NCBI RefSeq assembly: GCF_001590905.1
Contig: NZ_BCTT01000002.1
Coordinates: 124,001 to 188,000, forward strand
Origin: Serratia grimesii NBRC 13537
GTDB taxonomy: Bacteria > Pseudomonadota > Gammaproteobacteria > Enterobacterales > Enterobacteriaceae
Length of the DNA: 64,000 nucleotides
Direction: 5' to 3'
The notes below the pieces were generated by a model. The model made no database searches. It was not told the origin of the DNA and saw only the letters and a list, made by a program, of their open reading frames with translations. Each line of letters opens with the position of its first letter. Within the stretch, counting starts at the first letter, position 1. The translations under genes and the position numbers were made by a program. This document shows positions 38,506 to 49,209 of this stretch, in pieces.

Positions 38506-39654
38506 ATGTCACGCTTCCCCCTGCCATTGATAGTGGTCACTATCATGGCCCCACAGGTGCTCGAAACCCTCTACAGCCCTGCGCTCACGGCAATACGCGT
38601 CGATTTCAATGTCAGCGCCGCTCAGGCCAGCCAAACACTGTCGATCTATTTCTTTGCTTTTGCTTTCGGTGTCGCATTCTGGGGGGTAATGTGCGATCGA
38701 CTTGGTCGCAGGATAACTATGCTGGCGGGTTTGGCGATTTATCTTGTTGGCGCGGTTATCGCGTTGCTGAGCCAGCATTTCACCTGGCTGTTGAGCGCTC
38801 GCGCTACCATTGCTTTCGGCGCGGCGGTCGGCTCCATCGTGACGCAAACCATGCTGCGCGATGTCTACCAAGGGTCTGCGCTAGGCAATGTTTTCTCGAC
38901 CGTTGGTATCGCCTTGTCGGTCAGTCCGGTACTGGGCATGTTAGCCGGTGGGATGCTCGTCGGTTGGGGCGGCAGTCTGGCGATATTTGCCGCTCAGTGG
39001 TTGCTGGCGTTGATTTTATTGGTTTGGTGCTGGTACGCCCTGCCGGAGACGCGACAGACCGCAGTCGCAATCAAGACAACAGCGGCGGGCAATGGCTGGG
39101 CTATCTTACGCGACAAACATATCTGGTATTCCGCGTTATTAGTCGCCGGTTTTAATGTCATGGTGTTCAGCTACTTCAGCCTGGCACCGTTCATCTTCGA
39201 ACAACTGGGCCTGAGCAGCCAGCAATTCGGCTACTCTGGCATCGCATTAGCGTTAGGCAGTCTGCTTGGCGCATTACTGAACCGCTATTTACTGTTCAAA
39301 AGTATCAGTGCAAAAAAACAAATCCTGCTTGGCAGTCTGCTGGCGCTCAGTGCCGCACTGGCCTTGGTTTTCTGGCAGCACAGTCTGATGCTGCTGTTGC
39401 CTTGCACACTCATCACCGTGGCTTTCGGGTTGGCGATCCCCAACGTGTTAAGCCAGGCACTACACCGTTACCGGCATCAGCTCGGCACCGCCGGAGCCGT
39501 TTTCGGCCTGCTCTACTATCTGTTGATTGGCGCCGGACTGTCTTTAGCCGCCGTAGGACAAAGCCTGGCCGCAACCCTGTTATGCTGCAGCCTGCTATGC
39601 CTCTGCTGTGCAGGCTGCCTTTTTACGCCACTTAGCCTGAAAGCTGCTCGATAG
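38506..39654 (+). CDS. MFS exporter, Bcr/CflA-like
   Basis: The 382-residue inner-membrane carrier has 12 predicted segments and the MFS loop motif GVMCDRLGRRITMLAGLAIY near residues 60-80, typical of drug/H+ antiporters. The substrate is unknown. It is divergent from an AraC regulator. Its last 23 bases overlap the end of hrpA on the other strand (39632-39654), so mRNA 3' ends are complementary. Confidence 0.86.
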   Translation: MSRFPLPLIVVTIMAPQVLETLYSPALTAIRVDFNVSAAQASQTLSIYFFAFAFGVAFWGVMCDRLGRRITMLAGLAIYLVGAVIALLSQHFTWLLSARATIAFGAAVGSIVTQTMLRDVYQGSALGNVFSTVGIALSVSPVLGMLAGGMLVGWGGSLAIFAAQWLLALILLVWCWYALPETRQTAVAIKTTAAGNGWAILRDKHIWYSALLVAGFNVMVFSYFSLAPFIFEQLGLSSQQFGYSGIALALGSLLGALLNRYLLFKSISAKKQILLGSLLALSAALALVFWQHSLMLLLPCTLITVAFGLAIPNVLSQALHRYRHQLGTAGAVFGLLYYLLIGAGLSLAAVGQSLAATLLCCSLLCLCCAGCLFTPLSLKAAR

Positions 39655-42600
39655 TCTGCAAGATACGCTTGTCAGAGATAGGATAAGGCGTACCCAATTG
39701 CTGAGCGAACAAGCTCACGCGCAGCTCTTCTATCATCCAGCGCACCTCTTTTACCTCATCATCCTGCTGTCGCTTCGGCGGCAGCTTATTCAGCCACTGT
39801 TGCCAAGCCTGCTGCACCTGCTCCACCCGTATCATCTGTGCACGATCGCGGTGTGGATCGATAGCCAGCTTCTCCAGACGACGTTCAATCGCCTGCAGAT
39901 ACCGCAGCGTATCCGGCAAACGCTTCCAACCGTTGTTGGTCACAAAACCGCGATACACCAAGCCGCCAAGCTGGGCTTTGATATCTGACAGCGCCAGCGC
40001 CAACGATATATCTACCCGGCCTTTCAACCGTTTGTTGATGTTAAACACCGCAGTCAGGATTTGTTCAACCTGTTTGGCGACCCCAACCACTGTTTCATTC
40101 AACTCACCGCGCACCAATTCCTGCAAGCGGGCGAAGTTTTCCTCTTGCCACACCGGGCCGCCATGTTCTGCGATCAATTTGTCGATGCCACATGAAATGC
40201 AGTCGTCGATCAAATCCAACACTTTGCCGTAAGGGTTGAAGTACAGCCCCAACTTGGCTTTGTTAGGCAGTTTTTCATGCAGATATTTGATTGGCGAAGG
40301 AATATTCAGTAACAGTAAGCGGCGTGTACCTTGCCACATTGCTTGTTGCTGCTCTTGTTCGCTGTCGAACAGGCGGATTGCTACGCTGTCTTTTTCGTCC
40401 ACCAGTGCCGGATAAGCTTTCATCGAATAGCCGCCGCGTTTCTGCTCATAAAACGCCGGCAGTGTGCCAAAACTCCAAATATGCAGATTGCTTTGTTCCA
40501 ACCCATCGTCCGCCACCGCAGATAGCGTTTCCTGCACCTTGTCTTTCAATTGCAATTTCAGGGCCGTCAGATCTTTACCTTCAAGCAGGGTTTTGTGTTT
40601 TTCACCCACAACCCGGAACGTCATCTTAAGGTGATCGGGCACCTGATCCCATTGCCAATCTTCACGTGACACCGTCACGCCTGTCATGCGACGCAGTTCG
40701 CGCTCCAACGCATCAAGCAACGGCAATTCCAGCGCAGTTACTCGCCCAAGGAAGGCTTCAGCGTAATTGGGCGCCGGTACAAAGTTGCGGCGCACGGGTT
40801 TTGGTAACGACTTAATCAAGGCAATCACCAGTTCACGGCGAACACCCGGAATTTGCCATTCAAAGCCCTTTTCTTCTACCTGATTAAGAATTGGCAACGG
40901 AATATGTACCGTAACGCCGTCGGCGTCGGTGCCTGGTTCAAATTGGTACGTCAGACGTAATTTGAGATTGCCTTGATACCACGTGTTCGGATAATCCAGC
41001 GCGCTGACCTGATTGGCACCGTCCTTGATCAACATCTCTTTTTCAAAGCTGAGCAGATCCGCATTCTGCTTACTGGCGTTTTTCCACCAATTGTCAAAAT
41101 GGCGTCCGGACACCACATCATTCGGGATGCGCTGGTCATAGAAGCTGAACAGGGTCTCGTCATCCACCAGAATGTCGCGGCGACGCGATTTGTGTTCCAG
41201 CTCTTCGACTTCGGCTCGCAACTTGAGGTTGGCACTAAAGAACGCATGTCGCGTTTGCCAGTCGCCCTCTACCAGTGCATGGCGGATAAACAATTCGCGG
41301 CACAATAAAGGATCAATGGTGCTGTAGTTGACCGCGCGCGCAGCGACAATCGGCAAGCCGAACAGCGTCACTTTTTCACTGGCCATCACCGCGCCCTGGG
41401 ATTTCGACCAGTGCGGCTCGCTGTAACTGTGCTTCACCAAATGCTGAGCCAGCGGTTCTATCCACTCAGGCTCGATCCGTGCGGCAATACGTCCCCACAG
41501 GCGGCTGGTTTCCACCAGCTCAGCCACCATGGTCCACTTCGGTGGTTTCTTGAACAGGCCTGAGCCAGGGAAGATCGAGAAACGTGCGTTGCGGGCGCCG
41601 GTGAACTCCTGTTTGTCAGCATCTTTCTGGCCGATGTGTGATAGCAAGCCAGTCAACAGCGCGGTATGCACGCTGCGATAATCAGAAGGCTCACTGTTAA
41701 CCGGCAGCCCCAACTCTTTCACCACCTGACGCAATTGGGTGTAAATATCTTGCCATTCACGTACCCGAAGGTAGTTCAGGAAGTCATTGCGACACAGCCG
41801 GCGGAACTGGCTGGAAGAGTGTTCTTTTTGCTGCTCTTTCAGCCAGTCCCACAGATTAACGTAGGCCAGGAAGTCGGAGTCTTTATCAGCGAAACGGCGA
41901 TGCTTTTCATCCGACGCCTGCTGTTTGTCCATTGGACGTTCACGCGGATCCTGGATCGACAACGCCGCGGTGATGATCATCACCTCGCGCACGCTGCCAC
42001 TCTTTTGTGCCTCCAGCACCATACGGGCTAACCGTGGATCAATGGGTAACTGCGCCAATTGACGCCCTTGCGGCGTGAGCTGGTAATGGCCATTTTCCGC
42101 TGTTTTAATCGCCCCCAGTTCTTCCAGCAGGCGCACGCCATCCAGAATATTGCGCTTATCCGGTGCTTCTACGAACGGGAAGGCCGCGATGTCGCCCAAC
42201 CCGAGTGAGGTCATCTGCAAGATGACTGACGCCAGGTTGGTACGTAGAATTTCTGGATCGGTAAACTCAGGCCGTGACAGGAAGTCTTGTTCCGCATACA
42301 GGCGAATACAAATACCGTCCGATACGCGGCCACAACGGCCCTTACGTTGGTTGGCCGAGGCTTGCGACACCGGTTCGATCGGCAGACGCTGCACCTTAGT
42401 ACGGAAACTGTAGCGGCTGATACGTGCTGTGCCCGGGTCAATGACGTACTTGATACCCGGGACAGTCAGTGAGGTTTCTGCCACGTTGGTCGCCAGCACA
42501 ATACGCCGACCATGGTGCGACTGGAAGACTCGGTTCTGTTCGCTGTTCGACAGGCGAGCATACAGGGGCAAGACTTCAGTGTGTGGCAGATTCAGGCGGT

Positions 42601-43558
42601 TCAGCGCGTCGGCAGTATCGCGGATTTCGCGCTCACCGCTCATAAAGATCAGGATATCCCCCGGTCCTTCGCGGCCGAGCTCATCCACCGCATCGAAAAT
42701 CGCCTGCAGTTGATCGCGATCGGTATCATCTGCGTCATCCACCACGGGACGATAACGCACCTCCACCGGATACGTACGCCCGGAGACTTCGATAATTGGT
42801 GCGTTATTAAAATGACGCGAAAATCGCTGTGGATCGATAGTCGCCGAGGTGATGATCACTTTAAGATCAGGGCGCTTTGGCAACAACTCACGCAAGTAAC
42901 CGAGGATGAAGTCGATGTTCAGGCTACGTTCATGCGCCTCATCGATGATCAGCGTATCGTACTGCATCAGCAGCCGATCCTGTTGGATTTCAGCCAGCAG
43001 GATACCGTCGGTCATCAGCTTGACCAGGGTATTTTCCCCTACCTGATCGTTAAAGCGCACCTTATAACCGACGCTCCCGCCCAACGGCGTTTCCAGCTCG
43101 TCGGCAATACGGTTTGCGACAGTACGTGCTGCCAAACGTCGTGGCTGAGTATGGCCAATCAGCCCCTTCACCCCACGCCCCAACTCCAGGCAGATCTTCG
43201 GTAACTGGGTGGTTTTCCCCGAGCCGGTTTCACCGGCGACAATCACCACTTGATGGTCGCGGATGGCCTGCAGAATATCCTGCTTTTTCTGGCTGACGGG
43301 CAGGTTTTCCGGGTAAGTGATTTTTGGGCATGTCGCCGCACGAGACTGCACTTTACGCAGCGCAGTGGCTATGTCACTTTCGATTTCAACAGCCGCCGTC
43401 AACTGAGCATCGGGATTTTTGATTTTTCGTGCGCCCTGCAGCCGACGTTGCAGGCGTTGTTGATCACGGAGCATCAGCTCGCCCAGTTGGGCAGACAATG
43501 CCGCGAGCGGAGATTTCACGTTCGGTATTCCTTGTTTCATCGCTGCTGTATCAAGCAT
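39632..43558 (-). CDS. hrpA: ATP-dependent RNA helicase HrpA
   Basis: The DEAH-box helicase is about 1308 residues. Motif I is VIVAGETGSGKTTQLPK (near 90-105), motif II DEAHERS, motif III SATID, and motif VI QRKGRCGRVS. The helicase-associated and OB domains and the long DUF3418 C-terminal region follow, nearly collinear with E. coli HrpA. It acts on stalled ribosomes and mRNA. The start is uncertain: ATG 43558 is used, ATG 43540 is closer to the E. coli length, and no ribosome site is clear for either. Confidence 0.96.
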   Translation of the reverse strand: MLDTAAMKQGIPNVKSPLAALSAQLGELMLRDQQRLQRRLQGARKIKNPDAQLTAAVEIESDIATALRKVQSRAATCPKITYPENLPVSQKKQDILQAIRDHQVVIVAGETGSGKTTQLPKICLELGRGVKGLIGHTQPRRLAARTVANRIADELETPLGGSVGYKVRFNDQVGENTLVKLMTDGILLAEIQQDRLLMQYDTLIIDEAHERSLNIDFILGYLRELLPKRPDLKVIITSATIDPQRFSRHFNNAPIIEVSGRTYPVEVRYRPVVDDADDTDRDQLQAIFDAVDELGREGPGDILIFMSGEREIRDTADALNRLNLPHTEVLPLYARLSNSEQNRVFQSHHGRRIVLATNVAETSLTVPGIKYVIDPGTARISRYSFRTKVQRLPIEPVSQASANQRKGRCGRVSDGICIRLYAEQDFLSRPEFTDPEILRTNLASVILQMTSLGLGDIAAFPFVEAPDKRNILDGVRLLEELGAIKTAENGHYQLTPQGRQLAQLPIDPRLARMVLEAQKSGSVREVMIITAALSIQDPRERPMDKQQASDEKHRRFADKDSDFLAYVNLWDWLKEQQKEHSSSQFRRLCRNDFLNYLRVREWQDIYTQLRQVVKELGLPVNSEPSDYRSVHTALLTGLLSHIGQKDADKQEFTGARNARFSIFPGSGLFKKPPKWTMVAELVETSRLWGRIAARIEPEWIEPLAQHLVKHSYSEPHWSKSQGAVMASEKVTLFGLPIVAARAVNYSTIDPLLCRELFIRHALVEGDWQTRHAFFSANLKLRAEVEELEHKSRRRDILVDDETLFSFYDQRIPNDVVSGRHFDNWWKNASKQNADLLSFEKEMLIKDGANQVSALDYPNTWYQGNLKLRLTYQFEPGTDADGVTVHIPLPILNQVEEKGFEWQIPGVRRELVIALIKSLPKPVRRNFVPAPNYAEAFLGRVTALELPLLDALERELRRMTGVTVSREDWQWDQVPDHLKMTFRVVGEKHKTLLEGKDLTALKLQLKDKVQETLSAVADDGLEQSNLHIWSFGTLPAFYEQKRGGYSMKAYPALVDEKDSVAIRLFDSEQEQQQAMWQGTRRLLLLNIPSPIKYLHEKLPNKAKLGLYFNPYGKVLDLIDDCISCGIDKLIAEHGGPVWQEENFARLQELVRGELNETVVGVAKQVEQILTAVFNINKRLKGRVDISLALALSDIKAQLGGLVYRGFVTNNGWKRLPDTLRYLQAIERRLEKLAIDPHRDRAQMIRVEQVQQAWQQWLNKLPPKRQQDDEVKEVRWMIEELRVSLFAQQLGTPYPISDKRILQTIEQLSG

Positions 43559-43773
43559 TAGCAACGGTATAATGATGTTTTAGCCATTTTTCAGCTTTAG
43601 CCGCGCAGAATATCACAAGCCGCTTTCTCCCCATAATCCCGCAGTTTATGTCTCAACAGCTTATTCAATAAAATCGAACAAAGGTCTCGAAATATTGCGC
43701 TATCACTGGTGAAAAAATGTGAATACAGTGTACTGCATGCAAGGGACGCTTCGTCCTGATGTCACTGTCATAA

Positions 43774-44394
<621 letters not shown>

Positions 44395-44497
44395 TGACCC
44401 ACGCAGGGGTGTTATGCCCCTGCAAAGCTACAACAGAATGACCCAAGTCCTGTCAAACCTGCACTACCCTCATAAAAATCCAATGCTGTATTTTATT

Positions 44498-44522
44498 GCG
44501 CGCCTGATGGCGCGCTTTTTTT
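44498..44522. terminator. Terminator between convergent azoR and ydbL
   Basis: GCGCGCC / GGCGCGC form a seven-pair stem with a TGAT loop followed by seven T residues. It overlaps the first base of the ydbL stop region. Confidence 0.92.
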
Positions 44523-44844
44523 ATTTTTTCAGCCACTGGCCGTTAATGCCCCGCACATACTCCCCAGCGGGGGCACGCGACACCAATTTCTGACCCGCCA
44601 TACGCGCTACATCGTCGATAGCAATATGGTTGCCATCCGCGACTTGCTGGTATTTCTCGGTGCGCCCGGCATTGATATTTTTCACCAGTGTCAGTGTTTC
44701 AGCATCCTGCTTCACCGGTGCGATATAACCGCTGAGCGTTTCACCCACACGCCCCTGCTGTTTGGCCTCATCAAGTGTCAGTGCCATCGCCATGCTGCTG
44801 AACAACCAACCGGCGCCAATCAAGCCTAAGTAACGTTTTTTCAT
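44521..44844 (-). CDS. ydbL: YdbL (DUF1318) envelope protein
   Basis: The 107-residue protein has a signal peptide ending AMA and the DUF1318 core LDEAKQQGRVGETLSGYIAPVK...VKNINAGRTEKYQQVA. It is the last gene of the ydbH-ynbE-ydbL operon, 8 nt after ynbE. In E. coli YdbH and YnbE form a bridge between inner and outer membrane for lipid homeostasis, and YdbL modulates it in the periplasm. Confidence 0.92.
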   Translation of the reverse strand: MKKRYLGLIGAGWLFSSMAMALTLDEAKQQGRVGETLSGYIAPVKQDAETLTLVKNINAGRTEKYQQVADGNHIAIDDVARMAGQKLVSRAPAGEYVRGINGQWLKK

Positions 44845-44852
44845 GTTGGCTC

Positions 44853-45050
44853 CTAGAACAAACCGCTTTGGTCTTTCAGCAGATTCTCTACATCTTTATC
44901 CACTTTGATGTGAATCTCGTGTTCGATCTTCACGTTCATGTTGATGGTGATCGGATCTTTAGGTGTCGCGACCTCGATGCGCGGCACGCAGCCACTCAGC
45001 ATAGACATGCTCAGCGCGGCAACCAGCAAAGGTCCGCTAATAATTTTCAT
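44853..45050 (-). CDS. ynbE: YnbE outer-membrane lipoprotein
   Basis: The 65-residue lipoprotein has signal lipobox MLSGC (Cys21) and a short conserved tail (ITINMNVKIEHEIHIKVDKDVENLL) of alternating beta pattern. Its start overlaps the ydbH stop by four bases (45047-45050), showing tight coupling. In E. coli, YnbE multimers cap the C-terminus of YdbH at the outer membrane. Confidence 0.93.
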   Translation of the reverse strand: MKIISGPLLVAALSMSMLSGCVPRIEVATPKDPITINMNVKIEHEIHIKVDKDVENLLKDQSGLF

Positions 45051-47659
45051 GGTTGTTCCCCAGGTTTTGAGAGGGCCTGCTCAAGCCACTCCTGTAAATT
45101 GTCGCCAAAGCGCAAACTGCGCCAAAGCTGAAACACGTTTTCTTGATGGCTATAGTTCAGGATAACCTCTCGTTTGGCGCTTTTTTGCGGATTGACGCCG
45201 TCAATTCGGGCTTTCAGCGTCAACTCACCGAGGTTGTCGAGATCAACGCGAGCCTGAGAGCGATTGATCTCCATATAGCGCAGCCAATCAATCGCTGCAC
45301 CGGTCGCCAGATTATTGCTGCCAATCGCATCGGCCATGTCCTTGTCCAGCCGTAGCGTCAACATGCCTGAGTTAGCGATCCAACCGTTATGTACCAGCCA
45401 TTTAGGGTGATTCAGGTACAAGGGTAACTCGCCATCAACACGTCCGGACATCGCAAACTGTTTTGGCTTCAGCGCGGTAAACAAAGCACTGAGATCTACC
45501 TTGTCTAACTTCAACACCGCAGCGTCATGCTGGGGCATTCGCAGTGCCGACAGGCTGATATGCCCATTCAATGCGTCCATACCAACATTACTCAACGTCA
45601 GCGGCGCGGGATCGCTATAAGGATAGGTACCTTGAAGATCGGCAGTGATATTCTGCATATCGAACAGGTTACTGAACGATTTGATCCGCAACATCACCGG
45701 TCGCTTGGCACCCAACTGCCACAGATGGTTTTTCAGCCGGTAAGACATGACAAAGTCCAGCCCACTCATCTCGCCGTCTTTCAGCCACATGCCACCATTT
45801 TTCACCACCCAGTGACCGCCAGCTTCAAAACCTTGTTCCCGCGCCGCGGAAAATGCAGATTGGGCATAAAACTCGCCATCGCGCAGTTTGATATTCAGAT
45901 CGGGTGAAATCAGCGGTTGGAACACGTTCAGCGATTGTTTAGGCCACCAGCCTTCTCCGCGTAGACGCTCACCGTCCCAGCGGCCACGTAACGCGATCGG
46001 CCCAATTTTCTCCGCTTGCAGCTTTCCTTGTAATTGGAAGCTGTCCGGCGTTTTGCCCTGGAGTTGCAGTGACAGTACAGGGGCCGGCAAATACCCCCCG
46101 TTGGTGAAACTCACCTTGCCTGAAACCAGTTGCACTTCACCATTGAACGCAGGTGCTTGTTCATCACGCTGCCATCGCAATGGTTGGCTGAGACTAAGGC
46201 GTGGCGCGTCTACCGTCACGATGCTGTACTTCAAGTGATCAAAACCGGTAGAAAGGCGATCAAGAATCAGCGTGCTGTCCTGCCAACTGCCACTGCCGGC
46301 GACATCCCAGGCAGCTTGCAGCGGTGGCAACTGCCCATTGCCCCAGTAGCGCCATTGCCAATTGCCGTGATCCGGCCAAAAATCTTGTGCCTTGCCATCC
46401 AGATGCAGTTTGAAACGGCCCCAGTAGCTGTCACTGGCGTTAATAATGGCCTGCAAACGCCCCGTAATACCGGCAGCCGTGACTTTTACGCCAGCCAATG
46501 GCAAACGTGCCTCTTCCAGCTTCATTTCTGGCGTGGCGTTACCCCACAGGCGCAACAACGACCCCGGCTGTAATACCAGCGTCGGGTTAAGGATAGTGCC
46601 GCTGATGATGCCGGGAATCGAGGCGGTCATTGAAAAGTCGGCCAGATTCGCCTGACCGGTCAGTTGGAAACGCAGATTGCTGTCGATCAGCCCGATCTTG
46701 CCCGGTCCCAACGTCAGCACCGCATTGCCTTTGCCGTTGTGGCCGTCGGTGATAACGTTCAAACGAGCGCTGATCTGGGTTTCATCAAACCCTTTGCTCC
46801 AGTCATGCAGCGCAATGCTCACCCCACCGTTAAGCGGCTGTTGGCTGTATGGCCAATGCCACTCACCCTGCGTAATACTGACCTGCTGCGGGTTAATTTC
46901 CCACGGCAACGTCGCCAAAGGTTTGTCTTCTCCCTTTTCCGTCAGCGTCAGCACCCCCTGCTGCTGTTGCCAGCGCATATCCAACAGCAACGGTTTTTTC
47001 AGATAGCCGGTCTGCATCTCGCCCTGTAGGGCTCCTTGAGCCGGGATGCTGTCCAAATCCAGCGGAATGGCGATCTTACCGGTCAGGTGCAGTGGTTGTT
47101 GACTGTTGGGCGCAGCCAAGGTCAGATCGTTGAGTGTTAATTGTTGATGTTGGTCCAATAACGCGTCAACGCTGATGTTTGGCCCTTGATACTGGACATG
47201 CTGACCTTCTGCGGAGCTGCGCACCTGCAATTTTCCGGCATAGTATTGCCACGGGGTCACGGCAAGATCCTTGATGGTGACATCCAGTAGCGGTAATTGC
47301 TTTTGTAATTGGTCTAATGCCAGCGGCGTACTGTTGGCGTCACTGGTAGGCAATTTTGATAAACAGGCGGTATCGACAGTCAGCTTGTCGCTGACCAGTT
47401 GCCAACGTCCCTGCTGATAAGCCAATCGGGATGGTCCGACGGCGGCAAGTAAGCAGTCCTGCGCCAAAAAACGGGCGCCATCCAACTGCAATGCCCCTTG
47501 TTGCCAGTGCAGTTTGCCCTGCAAAACCAACTGGCTACCTTGAGGCAGCCAGTGAGAAAGCACGCGCGGTAGCCAACGCGGCAACGTTTGCCAGAGCGCC
47601 AGCAGCAGGATCAGCGTGCTCACCACAATCCCTATGAATACTTTCAATCGCTTAGTCAT
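45047..47659 (-). CDS. ydbH: YdbH AsmA-like intermembrane lipid transport protein
   Basis: The 870-residue protein has one N-terminal membrane helix (VFIGIVVSTLILLLALW, residues 6-22) followed by a long repetitive beta-strand domain rich in Leu/Gln/Trp alternation, as in AsmA-like bridge proteins. With YnbE it forms a periplasm-spanning groove that, redundantly with TamB and YhdP, moves phospholipids to the outer membrane. It is first in the ydbH-ynbE-ydbL operon. Confidence 0.94.
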   Translation of the reverse strand: MTKRLKVFIGIVVSTLILLLALWQTLPRWLPRVLSHWLPQGSQLVLQGKLHWQQGALQLDGARFLAQDCLLAAVGPSRLAYQQGRWQLVSDKLTVDTACLSKLPTSDANSTPLALDQLQKQLPLLDVTIKDLAVTPWQYYAGKLQVRSSAEGQHVQYQGPNISVDALLDQHQQLTLNDLTLAAPNSQQPLHLTGKIAIPLDLDSIPAQGALQGEMQTGYLKKPLLLDMRWQQQQGVLTLTEKGEDKPLATLPWEINPQQVSITQGEWHWPYSQQPLNGGVSIALHDWSKGFDETQISARLNVITDGHNGKGNAVLTLGPGKIGLIDSNLRFQLTGQANLADFSMTASIPGIISGTILNPTLVLQPGSLLRLWGNATPEMKLEEARLPLAGVKVTAAGITGRLQAIINASDSYWGRFKLHLDGKAQDFWPDHGNWQWRYWGNGQLPPLQAAWDVAGSGSWQDSTLILDRLSTGFDHLKYSIVTVDAPRLSLSQPLRWQRDEQAPAFNGEVQLVSGKVSFTNGGYLPAPVLSLQLQGKTPDSFQLQGKLQAEKIGPIALRGRWDGERLRGEGWWPKQSLNVFQPLISPDLNIKLRDGEFYAQSAFSAAREQGFEAGGHWVVKNGGMWLKDGEMSGLDFVMSYRLKNHLWQLGAKRPVMLRIKSFSNLFDMQNITADLQGTYPYSDPAPLTLSNVGMDALNGHISLSALRMPQHDAAVLKLDKVDLSALFTALKPKQFAMSGRVDGELPLYLNHPKWLVHNGWIANSGMLTLRLDKDMADAIGSNNLATGAAIDWLRYMEINRSQARVDLDNLGELTLKARIDGVNPQKSAKREVILNYSHQENVFQLWRSLRFGDNLQEWLEQALSKPGEQP

Positions 47660-48195
47660 TAAATGATTGCTTCATTCCTGAGTTAGGCACTATTTTCGGA
47701 CCAAGGGCCGTTTAGGGTAAGTCTATGCCTGAATTAGCAATAATGATGGCATGAATTTGACATAGGGTGAAGTCAAGGCCGACGAAGATACCCCCTTACG
47801 GCCTTTTTGTAGCTATTGCTGTGGTGACTGTAAGTTTTAGTTACATATTCATCACATGAATGAGACCTATTTCGGACTTTTGTTATTGTCGTTACCTTTG
47901 ATAATTAATAGTCTTGCAAGCATTCTAACAAAAGTCAGCTGCTAGCTAACTATACTAGAGAAGCCATTCCCCACACCCCCGTGGGGATTTTTTTTAGCCT
48001 CTGCTGAGCAACCTCCCTTACCTTCCTGCACGCAATGAATATCCTCCCTGTTTGAGCGTCACCAGCTACCTTTAATTGATACCGCTTCAAGTGATGGTGC
48101 ATACCACTTTTTAGCGTTACCTAAACGGGCTAACCAATTGTAGAATTTACAAAAATCTGTTAAATTGATCACAAAATCACGCGGGAGAAACCACG
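47660..48195. promoter_or_regulatory. Divergent ydbH/ldhA region with orphan terminators
   Basis: The 536-bp region holds no coding gene. Two plus-strand terminator-like hairpins lie inside it: AAGGCCG / CGGCCTT with T5 (47775-47809) and the strong one at 47969-47995. No plus-strand gene ends upstream of them, since ydbH reads leftward. This suggests a short non-coding transcript. Confidence 0.45.
47921..47995 (+). ncRNA. Candidate small RNA upstream of ldhA
   Basis: A Rho-independent terminator (CCCCAC 47969-47974 / GTGGGG 47981-47986, then eight T residues) has no gene to terminate. A plausible -35 TTGTCG near 47886 and -10 TAGTCT near 47909 would give a transcript of about 75 nt. The 5' end is a guess. 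A leader transcript of ldhA ending by attenuation is the main alternative. Confidence 0.35.
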
Positions 48196-49188
48196 ATGAA
48201 ATTGGCGATATACAGCACTAAACAGTATGACCGTAAATATCTCGAACTGGTGAATCAGCAGTTTGGCTATGAGTTGGAGTTCTTTGACTTCCTGCTTAGC
48301 AAAAAAACCGCCAAAAACGCCGCTGGCTGTAAAGCCATCTGCATCTTCGTCAACGACGACGGTAGCCGTGAAGTCCTCGAAGAGCTGGCAGCATTAGGCG
48401 TCGAGATCCTGGCTCTGCGTTGTGCGGGCTTCAACAATGTGGATTTGGATGCCGCCAAAGAGTTGGGCATCAAAGTGGTGCGCGTACCGGCCTATTCACC
48501 AGAAGCGGTTGCTGAGCATGCGGTAGGGATGATGATGTGCCTTAACCGCCGCATTCACCGCGCCTACCAACGCACCCGTGATGCCAATTTCTCGCTCGAA
48601 GGGTTGATCGGTTTCAATATGCATAACCGCACTGCCGGGGTAATCGGTACCGGTAAAATTGGTGTCGCCACCATGCGTATTCTCAAAGGGTTCGGCATGA
48701 AACTGTTGGCCTATGACCCATACCCAAGCGAGCAGGCGCTGGAGTTGGGTGCCGAATATGTCGATCTGAAAACCCTGTACGCACAGTCTGACGTGATCAC
48801 CCTGCACTGCCCGCTGACGCCGGAAAACCATCACTTGCTGAACACCGACGCTTTTTCGGCAATGAAAGATGGCGTGATGATCATCAACACCAGCCGTGGT
48901 GGCCTGATTGACTCCTCAGCAGCGATTGATGCATTGAAACAGCAAAAAATTGGCGCTCTGGGTATGGACGTGTATGAGAACGAACGTGACTTGTTCTTTG
49001 AAGACAAATCCAATGACGTGATTCAGGACGATATTTTCCGTCGCCTGTCAGCTTGCCACAACGTGTTGTTCACCGGTCATCAGGCTTTCCTGACGGAAGA
49101 GGCGCTAACCAGCATATCGGAAACCACGCTGCAAAACGTGAACCAACTGGATCGCGGCGAGAACTGCCCTAATCTGCTCAATGCCTGA
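48196..49188 (+). CDS. ldhA: Fermentative D-lactate dehydrogenase
   Basis: The 330-residue cytoplasmic NAD-dependent D-2-hydroxyacid dehydrogenase has the NAD motif VIGTGKIGVATMRILKGFG near residues 149-167, the catalytic Arg in INTSRGGLID, Glu in DVYENERDLFFEDKS, and His in FTGHQAFLTEEA. It reduces pyruvate to D-lactate during anaerobic growth. Its divergence from ydbH and the hslJ gene downstream match E. coli order. Confidence 0.96.
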   Translation: MKLAIYSTKQYDRKYLELVNQQFGYELEFFDFLLSKKTAKNAAGCKAICIFVNDDGSREVLEELAALGVEILALRCAGFNNVDLDAAKELGIKVVRVPAYSPEAVAEHAVGMMMCLNRRIHRAYQRTRDANFSLEGLIGFNMHNRTAGVIGTGKIGVATMRILKGFGMKLLAYDPYPSEQALELGAEYVDLKTLYAQSDVITLHCPLTPENHHLLNTDAFSAMKDGVMIINTSRGGLIDSSAAIDALKQQKIGALGMDVYENERDLFFEDKSNDVIQDDIFRRLSACHNVLFTGHQAFLTEEALTSISETTLQNVNQLDRGENCPNLLNA

Positions 49189-49209
49189 TGTTTTTAGCAA
49201 GGAAGACAG

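Noticed and set aside
42512-43204. Open frame of 230 codons antisense to hrpA
   Set aside because: It is opposite the conserved helicase core and has no start context.
47835-47852. Second Ter-like sequence (TTTTAGTTACAT)
   Set aside because: Only the TGTAACTAAA half matches on the minus strand; the GTTG part and the conserved G are missing.
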